Assembly: GCA_951813015.1 (NCBI GenBank)
Contig: CATOTG010000006.1
Location: 248,001 to 312,000 of the forward strand
DNA: 64,000 bases
From: an uncultured Thermoanaerobaculia bacterium
GTDB taxonomy: Bacteria > Acidobacteriota > Thermoanaerobaculia > Multivoradales > Multivoraceae
Reading direction: 5' to 3'
Of this stretch, positions 9,100 through 16,644 are shown one piece after another. Made by a program: the position numbers and the translations under genes. The notes beneath the pieces are model-generated. The model ran no database searches. It saw nothing but the letters and a program-made list of their open reading frames with translations, and was not told the DNA's origin. Position 1 is the stretch's first letter; each line of letters starts with the position of its first letter.

Positions 9100-9175
9100 G
9101 GCCCGTTCGTCTAGGGGTCCAGGACGCTGGCCTCTCACGCCAGTAACACGGGTTCGAATCCCGTACGGGCTACCA
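9100..9175 (+). tRNA. tRNA-Glu (CTC anticodon), CCA encoded
   Basis: Folds by eye into a cloverleaf. The 7-bp acceptor stem GGCCCGT/ACGGGCT has a G-U first pair. The anticodon arm has the loop ctCTCac. The T arm is CGGGTTCGAATCCCG and the 3' end is discriminator A plus encoded CCA (9173-9175). Anticodon CTC reads GAG (Glu). It is the only tRNA found in the window. Confidence 0.93.
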
Positions 9176-9176
9176 A

Positions 9177-9195
9177 CGCGCCGGAAGGCGCGTTT
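9177..9195 (+). terminator. Hairpin terminator directly after tRNA-Glu
   Basis: CGCGCC-GGAA-GGCGCG followed by TTT, starting 2 bases after the encoded CCA: a 6-bp all-GC stem with a GNRA-like tetraloop and a short T run. It doubles as the start of the first 95-bp repeat. Confidence 0.6.
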
Positions 9196-9459
9196 GCAGC
9201 CCGTACGGGATTACGGCGGCTCATTGGCGCAAAGCGCCAATGAGGCGAACGAATCCCGCAGAGTGAGCCGCCGCGCCGGAAGCCGCGTTTGCAGCCCGTA
9301 CGGGATTACGGCGGCTCATTGGCGCAAAGCGCCAATGAGGCGAACGAATCCCGCAGAGTGAGCCGCCGCGCCGGAAGGCGCGTTTGCTGCCCGTACCGGA
9401 TTGCGGCGAGCCATCGCAGCCGTGAACAAAGATCGGTGATCCATTTTCCGACTCCCAAG
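9181..9459. repeat. 95-bp direct repeats behind tRNA-Glu
   Basis: Two full units and a partial third, starting at 9181, 9276 and 9371 (period exactly 95). Each full unit contains a long outer inverted repeat (ggcggctca ... tgagccgcc) enclosing a perfect inner hairpin cattggcgc-aaa-gcgccaatg, and pieces that echo the tRNA 3' half (cgaatcccg, cccgtacggg, gcgccggaa). The third copy breaks off after about 45 bp. No ORF with coding character lies here. Confidence 0.8.
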
Positions 9460-10995
9460 TTACTCCCCGGACTCCCATCTCTTCGGCGCCACGAAACCAT
9501 CCCGGCCTTCCCGGAAGATCGGCACATGTTCCTCGGGCTGCAGGGCGCGGAAGGCAAGCGCCTTGTCGATCAGACGCTCCACGATCTCCGGGTGCTCGGC
9601 CACCATGTCGTCCCGCTCGCCGGGGTCGTCTCCCAGGTGAAAGAGCATGGTCCGGGATTCGGCGAGGGCCGCGCGATCGAGCGGCTCGGGGCCGATGACG
9701 ATCAGCTTCCAGTCGCCTTCCATCGCCATGAGCTGCTCGCGCTCGTTGCTCAACTGGCCACAGTAGGAGTAGAAGTCGCGGTCACCGGCGACCTCGCCAC
9801 CACGTAGCGCCGGCAGGGCATCGCGGCCATCCAGCTCGAGATCCGGGCGGTCGGAAACGGCCGCAGCCTCCATGAGAGTCGGCATCACGTCGAGGTAGTT
9901 GAGCGGCGCCTCGATTGAGCCGCCGCCGCTCACCCCGCCACCGGGCCAGCGAGCCGCCGCCGCAACCCGGATGCCGCCTTCGAAGACGTTGCCCTTGGAG
10001 CCGCGGAACGGGCGGTTCTCACCGATGCCGGCGTCGCCGCCGTTGTCCGAGAAGAACCACACCAGGGTGTCCTCCGCCACGCCGGCCTCGTCGAGGGCAT
10101 CGAGGATGCGGCCGATGCCGACATCCATCGAGTGGACCATCGCGCCGGTGATCCTGCGGTTGGCGAGCCGGCCTTCCACGTCTTCCAGGCGCGCCCGGCC
10201 CATCGCGTGACCGCCGAACCACTCGTACTCCTCCGGCGGCACGCCATCGCCGACGACCGCCTCGATCGGCACCGGCTCGAGGTCCGCATAGAGCGGCAGG
10301 TCCTCCTCCTTCGCCTGGAAGGGTGAATGCGGCGCGTTGTAGGGCACCATCAGGAAGAAGGGCGCGTCCCCGCCGGCGTGCTCGCGGACGAAGCGGACGG
10401 CATGCTCGGAGATCAGATCGGTGCTGTAGCCGGGCTCGTCGACCGACTCTCTGTCGTGGAACCAGTCGACCTCGCCGTAGCGCTCGTGCGTGAAGTAGTC
10501 GAAGCCCCAGCCGAGGTGACCGACGAAGCGCGTGAAGCCGCGCTCGATGGGGTGGTAGTCCCTGCGCGACAGACCCAGATGCCACTTGCCGACGAGGCCG
10601 CGGTCCTCGTAACCGGCTTCAGCGAGCACTTGCGGGATGAGAGTCGCCTCGGGATCGAGACCGTAGTCGTGGTACCCCATGACGACCCCGCGCATCATCC
10701 CGTACCGGATCGGATGCCTGCCGGTCATCAGGCCCGCGCGCGTCGGCGAGCAGATCGGGGCCACGTAGAAGCGATCGAGCTTGACGCCCTCCGCGGCGAT
10801 GCGGTCGATGTTGGGAGTGGCGATGTCGCCGCCGTTGAAACTGACATCGCGCCAGCCGAGGTCGTCGGCAACGATGAGCACCACGTTGGGCGGCCGTTGC
10901 GCCTGCTGTTCCTCGACCTCGTCGCCCTCCTGGCCCGGCGCACAGCCGAGCAAAACGATGGCCACGAGCAGGATCCAGGGGTTCATCTTCCTCAT
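9460..10995 (-). CDS. Sulfatase (arylsulfatase family), lipoprotein
   Basis: 511 aa. Lipoprotein signal MRKMNPWILLVAIVLLGC. Hydrolyses sulfate esters; substrate unknown. The active site is complete: metal ligands in NVVLIVADDLGWRD, the C-x-P-x-R motif CSPTRAGLMTG with the cysteine (residue 82) that is converted to formylglycine, GKWHLG, and FFSDNGGD in the second half. ATG at 10995 is preceded by a good agaagg ribosome site. No sulfatase-modifying enzyme gene is in the window, so maturation must be supplied from elsewhere. A second sulfatase lies at 12.9 kb. Confidence 0.92.
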   Translation of the reverse strand: MRKMNPWILLVAIVLLGCAPGQEGDEVEEQQAQRPPNVVLIVADDLGWRDVSFNGGDIATPNIDRIAAEGVKLDRFYVAPICSPTRAGLMTGRHPIRYGMMRGVVMGYHDYGLDPEATLIPQVLAEAGYEDRGLVGKWHLGLSRRDYHPIERGFTRFVGHLGWGFDYFTHERYGEVDWFHDRESVDEPGYSTDLISEHAVRFVREHAGGDAPFFLMVPYNAPHSPFQAKEEDLPLYADLEPVPIEAVVGDGVPPEEYEWFGGHAMGRARLEDVEGRLANRRITGAMVHSMDVGIGRILDALDEAGVAEDTLVWFFSDNGGDAGIGENRPFRGSKGNVFEGGIRVAAAARWPGGGVSGGGSIEAPLNYLDVMPTLMEAAAVSDRPDLELDGRDALPALRGGEVAGDRDFYSYCGQLSNEREQLMAMEGDWKLIVIGPEPLDRAALAESRTMLFHLGDDPGERDDMVAEHPEIVERLIDKALAFRALQPEEHVPIFREGRDGFVAPKRWESGE

Positions 10996-11082
10996 CGAGC
11001 CCTTCTTTCGTGCGTCTTCTTCCGAACGAGACTCCTCTGGAGAGGCAGGAAGGCCAAGCCCTCAGATCGATGGGCTCCTGCT

Positions 11083-11106
11083 TCACGATCTTCCGGCAGA
11101 TCGTGA
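11083..11106. other. Strong inverted repeat (hairpin)
   Basis: TCACGATCT-TCCGGC-AGATCGTGA: a perfect 9-bp stem with a 6-base loop between the sulfatase and the redoxin genes. It could be a transcription terminator without a U-run or a protein-binding site; the sequence alone does not decide. Confidence 0.45.
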
Positions 11107-11129
11107 GGCAAGGCTGAAAGCTGTCCCGC

Positions 11130-11189
11130 CCCGTCAAGCGCCTTTCGAACGAAGGGAGAAAGGGGGGCTCCGTACAGGATCAGGCTCAT
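11130..11189 (-). pseudogene. Glutathione S-transferase N-terminal fragment
   Basis: The first 18 residues, MSLILYGAPLSPFVRKAL, match the start of the thioredoxin-like domain of glutathione S-transferases (typical LYG.PLSPFVRK). Beyond that the frame (open to 10,992) is not GST-like, so only the 5' end of a gst gene is left. It sits 20 bp from the redoxin gene stop and directly beside the hairpin at 11,083. Confidence 0.45.
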
Positions 11190-11208
11190 CCCGACTTCAA
11201 TCTGACGG

Positions 11209-12399
11209 CTACCGACCGGGCATCACGAGGGGTTCGATCGGCGCCTTGAGCACGACCGTCTCTTCCTTCGGCACGTAGCAGACCGTCTCGCTGCAGGCCT
11301 GGTAGACCACGTTGACCGGAATCTCGATCTCGGTCGGCTTGTCTTGAATCGGCCAGTTGAGAATCTCGGCGCCGAGGGCGACCGGGATGGCGACGTCGGT
11401 CACGCCCTCGTAGACGTTGAGGGTCACGCCGAGCTCGGGGAACTCGCGCTCCGCGGTCGCCGGGTAGACCGGCTCGCCCGTCCTCACGCCCCTGGTCGCC
11501 GCGACGGCCGCCGTCGATGCAATGAAGCCCTCGGGAAGCGGGTCGGCGTAGATGTGGTAGCCGTCGGCGACCTCGAAGCGTACGTACAGGGTGCTCGCGT
11601 ACTCGAACTTGAGCGCCTCGTCGGCGAGGAAGACGGAAACCTCGACGTGTTCGTCGCCCAGTTCGGCGGCCGGCGCCTCGTGCCTGGCGAGGATGCGGCC
11701 GATCGCGCTGTCGCGAATCGTCCCGGCCGACGTGCGCGTCGCGTAGTGGCGGTGGAAGAACTTCTCCGTCACCTGGCCGTCCCCGTCGACGACGTAGACG
11801 CCCGGGAAGGGAATGCCGTAGAAACCCCGCTCGGTGGCCCGGTTGAAGACATCCGCGTCGGGGTCGATCGTCGTGTTCAGGATGCCGAAGCGCGTGATCA
11901 CCGCGGAGTCGTGGTCGGAGAGCAGGTCATAGGTGACGCCCTGCTGCTCGGCGAAGGCCTTCAGGTGCTCCTGTGAGTCGTAGCTGACGCCGTAAACCTT
12001 GATGCCCTCGGCGTCGAAGAGCGAGATGTTCTCTTGCAGCTCGACCAGCTGCGTGCGGCAGTACGGTCACCAGACGGCGGAGCGATAGAAGACGACGATC
12101 GCCTTCGAGTCGCCACGATGGGCATGGAAGTCGATGGGTTCGCCGTTCTGGTTCGGCAGCTCGAACTCGGGCAGGCGCTCGCCGATGGCGGGACCCGTCG
12201 GGAACTCATGTTCCGCCGGGTAGCGGCGACCCGGGTGGCTCGCAGGCACCGGCACCGTGATGCCGAGATCGTCCGTGCGCGCTTCGGGCACCAGGTTCTC
12301 GTGCGCTGCTTTCACCTTCTTCTCTCCCTCCTCGGCAAACGCCGGGACGGCCAGAAACACCGGGACAAGGGCGAGCAAGGCAAGTCGGCCTCTCTTCAT
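11209..12399 (-). CDS. Selenocysteine-containing redoxin (AhpC/TSA-like) fused to a DsbD-alpha-like domain
   Basis: 396 aa if the in-frame TGA at 12,069-12,067 is read as selenocysteine (residue 111). Residues 1-23: Sec signal peptide (ending PAFA). Residues ~65-215: peroxiredoxin/TlpA-like fold with VVFYRSAVW-U-PYCRTQLVELQ, where homologues have the CxxC redox pair WCPYC; here it is U111-P-Y-C114. Residues ~235-390: DsbD N-terminal (alpha) type beta domain ending VVYQACSETVCYVP with its own cysteines C369 and C374. The reading frame is fully open and redoxin-like on both sides of the TGA, and a GGTC-loop hairpin follows 14 nt later. Likely a periplasmic thiol/peroxide redox protein. The alternative, a nonsense mutation, would not explain the hairpin. 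No selA/B/C/D genes are in the window. Confidence 0.85.
12036..12052 (-). promoter_or_regulatory. Bacterial SECIS-like hairpin
   Basis: On the minus strand, GCAGCT-GGTCG-AGCTGC: a perfect 6-bp stem with loop GGTCG. The stem starts 14 nt after the TGA (12,067) and the loop 20 nt after it. E. coli fdhF SECIS, recognised by SelB, has a GGUCU loop about 18 nt after its UGA; spacing and loop agree closely. Inside the coding region, translated as part of CRTQLVELQ. Confidence 0.8.
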
Positions 12400-12939
12400 C
12401 GTCGAACGCTCCCTCTCAACGTGTTCTTCGAGTACGGGGATCCGCTACGGTTGACCGTACCAGCCAAGCTCCTGAGCGTCTACGGCAAGCCTTGTCCCAC
12501 GCAGGGCCGTTCCAAAGTCGGGAACTTCGGTGACCGATGTGAGGAAACCACTCCGGAATCGGCAACTCCGCACCGGCACGGCTCTCGACCATCGGGAACG
12601 AAGTCCTCCCGCCCGCGGCCAGCGTGGAGCGCTGGACTTTGGAATGGTCCTGCTTGTCCCACGTGAGGTGAGCCTGAAGTGTCGGCGTCAATCCCATGAG
12701 AAATGAGCCTGAGCGCGGGTTGGGGATCATTGATGGAACTCGGAAACCGTCCCAAGCCTCCGGCCCGGTACGTGAACAACAAACCGTCTGCCGCTTCCAG
12801 AAACCAACCCTGAACCGAACCGGATCGAAGCCTCTCCAACGCTGCCGCTCCACGCTCATTTCTCTATTGGAAAACACTCGGGCGCCTGCGCTCACGATCA
12901 GGCGCTAGGCTGGCGCTTCGAACGACCGGAAGGGATGGA
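12400..12939. other. Intergenic region between the redoxin and second sulfatase
   Basis: 540 bp. Open frames exist on both strands but show no recognisable protein. The word ttgtcccacg occurs twice (about 12,493 and 12,655) next to similar surroundings, suggesting an old imperfect repeat. The promoters of the two divergent flanking genes should lie here. The ribosome site ggaaggga precedes the ATG at 12,940. Confidence 0.4.
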
Positions 12940-14611
12940 ATGATGAGACGACGACCCGGCACGACTCGACGCGGCCTGGTGGCCCTGGGCCTCGCCGCGG
13001 CCTTCGCCGCAGGCGCCGCGGGCGCGGTTGCCTACCGGCAGGGCACGGTCCAGCCGGCCCCGCAGCAGCCTGCAGCCGCCGGTCCGACCCAAACGATCGA
13101 CTGGCAGTCCGGCGCCGACCCGCAAGGACGACCCGCCGCGGAAAGGCCGCCCAACATCGTCATCATCCTCGCCGACGACCTGGGCTGGAACGACCTGAGC
13201 TGGCTCGGCGGCGGGCGTCGCGGACGGCACGGCGCCGACGCCGAACATCGACTCCCTGGCGCGTGACGGCGTTCACTTCGCCAACGGCTACTCGGCCAAC
13301 GGCACCTGCGCGCCGTCGCGGGCTGCCCTGATGACCGGCCGCTACGGCACCCGTTTCGGTTTCGAGTTCACCCCGACGCCGCCGGGATTCGCCACGATGG
13401 CGTCCCAACTCTCGAACCCGGAAGGCAAGCTCCGGCAGACGAGCGTCAACGAGGAAGCGGCTTCGGTTCCCCTCGCCGCCAAGGGAATGCCGCCCTCCGA
13501 AGTCACGCTCGCCGAGCTGCTGAAGCCCGCCGGCTACCACACCGTCCACATCGGCAAGTGGCACCTCGGCCAGGGCGAGGGCATGCGAGCCCACGAGCAG
13601 GGCTTCGACGAGAGCCTGCTCATGGCGAGCGGCCTGTACCTGCCCGAGGACGACCCCAACGTCGTCAACTCGAAGCAGGAGTTCGACGGAATCGACCGCT
13701 TCCTGTGGCGCTTCTTGCGCTACGCGGCCTCGTTCAACGGCAGTCCCGACTTCGAGCCCGGCGGCTACCTGACCGACTACTACACGGACCAGGCGGTCCA
13801 GGTGATCGAGGCCAACAAGGATCGGCCCTTCCTGCTCTACCTGGCGCACTGGGCGGTGCACACGCCGCTGCAGGCGCTCCGCGCCGACTACGAGGCGCTC
13901 TCCCACATCGAGGAGCACCGCCTGCGCGTTTACGCCGCGATGGTGCGCTCGCTCGACCGCAGCGTCGGCCGGGTGCTCGAGGCGCTGCGCGAGAACGGTC
14001 TCGAAGAGAACACGCTCGTCTTCTTCACGTCGGACAACGGGGCGCCGGCCTACATCGGCCTGCCGCGCGTCAACGAACCGTTCCGCGGCTGGAAGATCAG
14101 CTTCTTCGAGGGAGGCATCCACGTGCCGTTCCTGCTGAAATGGCCGGCTCGTCTAAGCGGCGGCCAGGTCTACGAAGCCCCGGTGCACGGTTTCGACATC
14201 TTCTCCACCGCGGCGGCCGCGGCGGGAGTCGATCTTCCCGGCGACCGGACGATCGACGGCGTCGACCTGGCGCCGCACGTCCTGGGCGAGGTCGAGGGCG
14301 CGCCGCACGACCGTCTCTTCTGGCGTACCGGCGGCTACCAGGTCGTCCTTGCCGACGGCTGGAAACTCCAGATCAGCGACCCCCCCGGGAAGGTGTGGCT
14401 CTTCAACCTGGCGAAGGATCCCGCCGAGCAGCACAACGTCGCCGACAAGGCGCCGGAGCGGGTCGCGGCCCTGAAGAAGCTCCTCGCCGAGCACAACAAG
14501 GAGCAGGCGACGCCTATCTGGCCGTGGGCCACCCGGAGCCCGATCAACATCGACAAGACGCTGCTCGAGCCGGACGCTCCGGACGACGAGCACATCTACT
14601 GGTACAACTGA
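12940..14611 (+). pseudogene. Sulfatase, interrupted by one frameshift
   Basis: Second formylglycine-type sulfatase, about 556 aa when repaired. N-terminus: hydrophobic signal/anchor (LVALGLAAAFAAGAAGAVAY). The first frame carries PPNIVIILADDLGWNDLSW, then at about 13,207-13,215 (a GGG run) reading must move +1. In the new frame follow the C-x-P-x-R motif (CAPSRAALMTGRYG), HIGKWHLGQGEG, FFTSDNGAP and a normal C-terminus. Removing a single G restores a complete enzyme, so this is either a fresh mutation or a sequencing error. It is divergent from the redoxin gene and convergent to the hicA remnant. Confidence 0.85.
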
Positions 14612-14635
14612 GCGCTGACGCCGCGCAGCGACCGT

Positions 14636-14725
14636 GTGACTGCCCTTCCTCCGCACCTGCTGGAACCCGCTGTGTTCCAGGATGCGCCGGACTTCTGCAC
14701 CTGAAAGCCGCCGTAGCCTAGCCAA
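14636..14725 (-). pseudogene. hicA: HicA toxin, 5' fragment
   Basis: From a TTG at 14,725 the frame reads MARLRRLSGAEVRRILEHSG then FQQVRRKGSH, the conserved start of HicA mRNA interferases, with the catalytic histidine region (GSH). After GSH the similarity stops, so only about 30 of ~60-80 residues are left. It overlaps the end of hicB by 8 bp, as in a normal hicBA operon. Confidence 0.65.
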
Positions 14726-14865
14726 CCGCGATGTTCAGGTTCGTGACATAGACCTCCCGTCGGAACCGCCGCTCCTGCTCTTCGGGAGGCGCTTGCTCAA
14801 AGAACAGCTCCAGCGCTTCCTGCAGGTTCTCTCGCGCTTCACGCACGGTGGCTCCCTGGCTAACT
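14718..14865 (-). pseudogene. hicB: HicB antitoxin, C-terminal part (split by IS)
   Basis: Reads SQGATVREARENLQEALELF then FEQAPPEEQERRFRREVYVT and ends NLNIAVG-stop: the C-terminal half of the HicB fold. Its missing first 27 codons lie 3.6 kb away at 18,420-18,497. Joining the two halves after removing the insertion sequences and one 4-bp target copy gives an uninterrupted 73-aa HicB. Confidence 0.75.
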
Positions 14866-16640
14866 AGTGTCTGCCAGAAAACCCCCTGTTTGAGCGAGGC
14901 TTCATGTCTCTTGGCGCGGGAATTCGGGCGTGTGGGAAGGGTGTCCGGGGCGTGCGCCGTGAAGTTCGATGCGGTGGTGTCGGAATCTGTCGGAATCAGG
15001 CGGTTTCGGGCGTGGCGGTGCCTGTAGCTTGGTAGAAGCGGTTCGTCGCGGGTTGTGTTCTGGAGGCGTTGGGGTCAGGCGGCTGGTCGCCGTCGCCTGC
15101 GTTTTTTCTCGCGTGCCCGGAGCATGTGTCCGAGCCGATGCAGGTTGGCGGCGAGCACCGACAGGGCGACGGTCCGCTCGAAGCCATCTGCTCCGCGGCT
15201 TCGGACGCGGTCGAGCCCGCGATGCTCCAGGGCGTTGATGGCCGACTCGATCGCCGGGTGTTTGCGCCGCGCGGCGGCAAAGGCCTCCTCGGTTTCGCGT
15301 TTCCGGTCAGCGACAGACAAGTATCCCTTCTTCGGCAGCACGGCGAGGTCAAGCAGCTGATCAAGCCGGGCCCGGTTCTCAGGACTATGGAACCCGCGAT
15401 CGAAACTGCATGCGCGCAGGTCCGGGAACCGCTCCTGGGCCGCCCTCACCAGCGGCAGCGCCACATGGACATCCTCGCCTTTCCACAGCACCTCATGGTG
15501 CAGGATGAATTGGTGCTGGTCCTCGATCACTGCTACCGGAACGCCGAGCTCCACCGGCGTGCCCGCCTTCCCCTTGGACACCCATCGCGTATGAGGCTCG
15601 AAGACCGAGAGGACCTTCTCCTGATGAGGAATCGTCTCCCCCAGCAGCAGCCGGCGCTCAACCTGGTCCATCTGACGGCGCGCATGAGCGATGAATCCGG
15701 CAATTGACTCGCAGGAAGCCTCGTGTCCCGCACACCGCAGTGCCTCAACCGTCTCTGCCGACCGCGCCACCAGCATCTCGCACCGGGCCAGGTACGCCTT
15801 CACACGCGACGGAAACCGCTTCGCCCGGCGCGTGCCGCGCACCTGGTTGAACAACCGGCGCACCGACTTCGACTGGTAGCGCCACTGACGCCAGCCAGTG
15901 ACTCCGTGCTTGCCGGCGGCACGTCCGGTCTCGCGAAGCACGCAACGCATCGCATCCCACAACAGACTCACGTCCGTCGGGTAGTGCACGTCCGTCTCGA
16001 CGACGAACGAGTCACACCGCCCGCGCAACGGCGCGCCAGGCTTTTTTCGCGCGACCGCATGGCCGCTCTCCACCACCAATCTGCCCACCGCAGACAACAC
16101 CTCCGGAGTCAACAAACTCACGTTGTCGACCACCGTCTGGTACTCGTAGTAGCTCCTGTCCCCGAACTCGCCGTGACCCAGGAAGGCCCGCACCGTCGTG
16201 TGGTGGTTAGCCAGATCGTGAACCCGGTCGAAGTCGCAGCCCAGACCCTGCTTCAGAACCCCCAACACCAGAATCCGCCACAACTCCATCCCCGGACGAC
16301 CCACCGACCGGTCCACGCCCGGCAGCACGCCCTCCTCCAGCAGCTCGAAAAGACGACCCCGCAACGCACGGTCGCACCAGAGATGCTGAAGACCCCTGAA
16401 CACCGCCGGTATGTCGTCCCGCGACTTCGGGTCGAGCCGAATCTTCTCGATCGGCGTCTCGCCAACCTCCATCTGCAACCGGTGAACTTCTCGCATCCGC
16501 CCCCCCCCAAAACACCCGAAGATTGACCCAAAACGCGGGATCAACACCGCTACACTACGACATCGGAGCCATCTTCAACCGGCCAAAAGACCCGAAAGGC
16601 CTTCTGGATCAAGGACTTCGCCGGTTTTCTGGCAGACACT
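14866..16640 (-). mobile_element. ISNCY-type insertion sequence, copy 1 (1775 bp)
   Basis: Ends are perfect 18-bp inverted repeats (agtgtctgccagaaaacc and its complement). The flanking base quartet AACT at 14,862-14,865 recurs at 18,420-18,423 outside copy 2 and is the target duplication of the whole pair. One transposase gene on the minus strand. Copy 1 differs from copy 2 at a single seen base (16,350 versus 18,129, silent in the transposase). Confidence 0.9.
15075..16496 (-). CDS. ISNCY-family transposase (copy 1)
   Basis: 473 aa from the ATG at 16,496 (MREVHRLQMEVGETPIEKIR). Similar proteins of the ISNCY/ISDol1 group begin at the same point. Family features seen: LDPKSRDDIPAVFRGLQ near the start, HDLANHHTTVRAFLGHG, NVSLLTPEVL, the first Asp region GRCDSFVVETDVHYPTDVSLL, the central basic region, and a C-terminal CSFDRGFHSPENR. 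The frame is open further upstream to a GTG at 16,547 through a run of nine C/G, but that part is not family-like. The C-terminus is a Lys/Arg run. Confidence 0.85.
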   Translation of the reverse strand: MREVHRLQMEVGETPIEKIRLDPKSRDDIPAVFRGLQHLWCDRALRGRLFELLEEGVLPGVDRSVGRPGMELWRILVLGVLKQGLGCDFDRVHDLANHHTTVRAFLGHGEFGDRSYYEYQTVVDNVSLLTPEVLSAVGRLVVESGHAVARKKPGAPLRGRCDSFVVETDVHYPTDVSLLWDAMRCVLRETGRAAGKHGVTGWRQWRYQSKSVRRLFNQVRGTRRAKRFPSRVKAYLARCEMLVARSAETVEALRCAGHEASCESIAGFIAHARRQMDQVERRLLLGETIPHQEKVLSVFEPHTRWVSKGKAGTPVELGVPVAVIEDQHQFILHHEVLWKGEDVHVALPLVRAAQERFPDLRACSFDRGFHSPENRARLDQLLDLAVLPKKGYLSVADRKRETEEAFAAARRKHPAIESAINALEHRGLDRVRSRGADGFERTVALSVLAANLHRLGHMLRAREKKRRRRRPAA

Positions 16641-16644
16641 ATCT

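Noticed and set aside
7371..9146. A 591-codon plus-strand frame over the amidase
   Set aside because: Antisense shadow; its VRVESVRVES repeats are only the amidase acidic repeats read backwards.
9181..9420. CRISPR array
   Set aside because: Period is 95 bp with no variable spacers; units are themselves palindromic and adjoin a tRNA; no cas genes.
12067..12069. TGA in the redoxin as a nonsense mutation or end of a 110-aa protein
   Set aside because: The frame continues for 285 conserved codons, the TGA replaces exactly a redox Cys, and a GGTC-loop hairpin follows at SECIS distance.
12416..12895. Protein-coding gene in the 540-bp gap before the second sulfatase
   Set aside because: Two overlapping minus-strand frames have no recognisable domain, no ribosome site and repeat-like content.
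16497..16547. Programmed frameshift or longer N-terminus of the transposase through the nine-base C/G run
   Set aside because: The family begins at MREV (ATG 16,496); the upstream codons are not conserved, and no second ORF needs to be joined.
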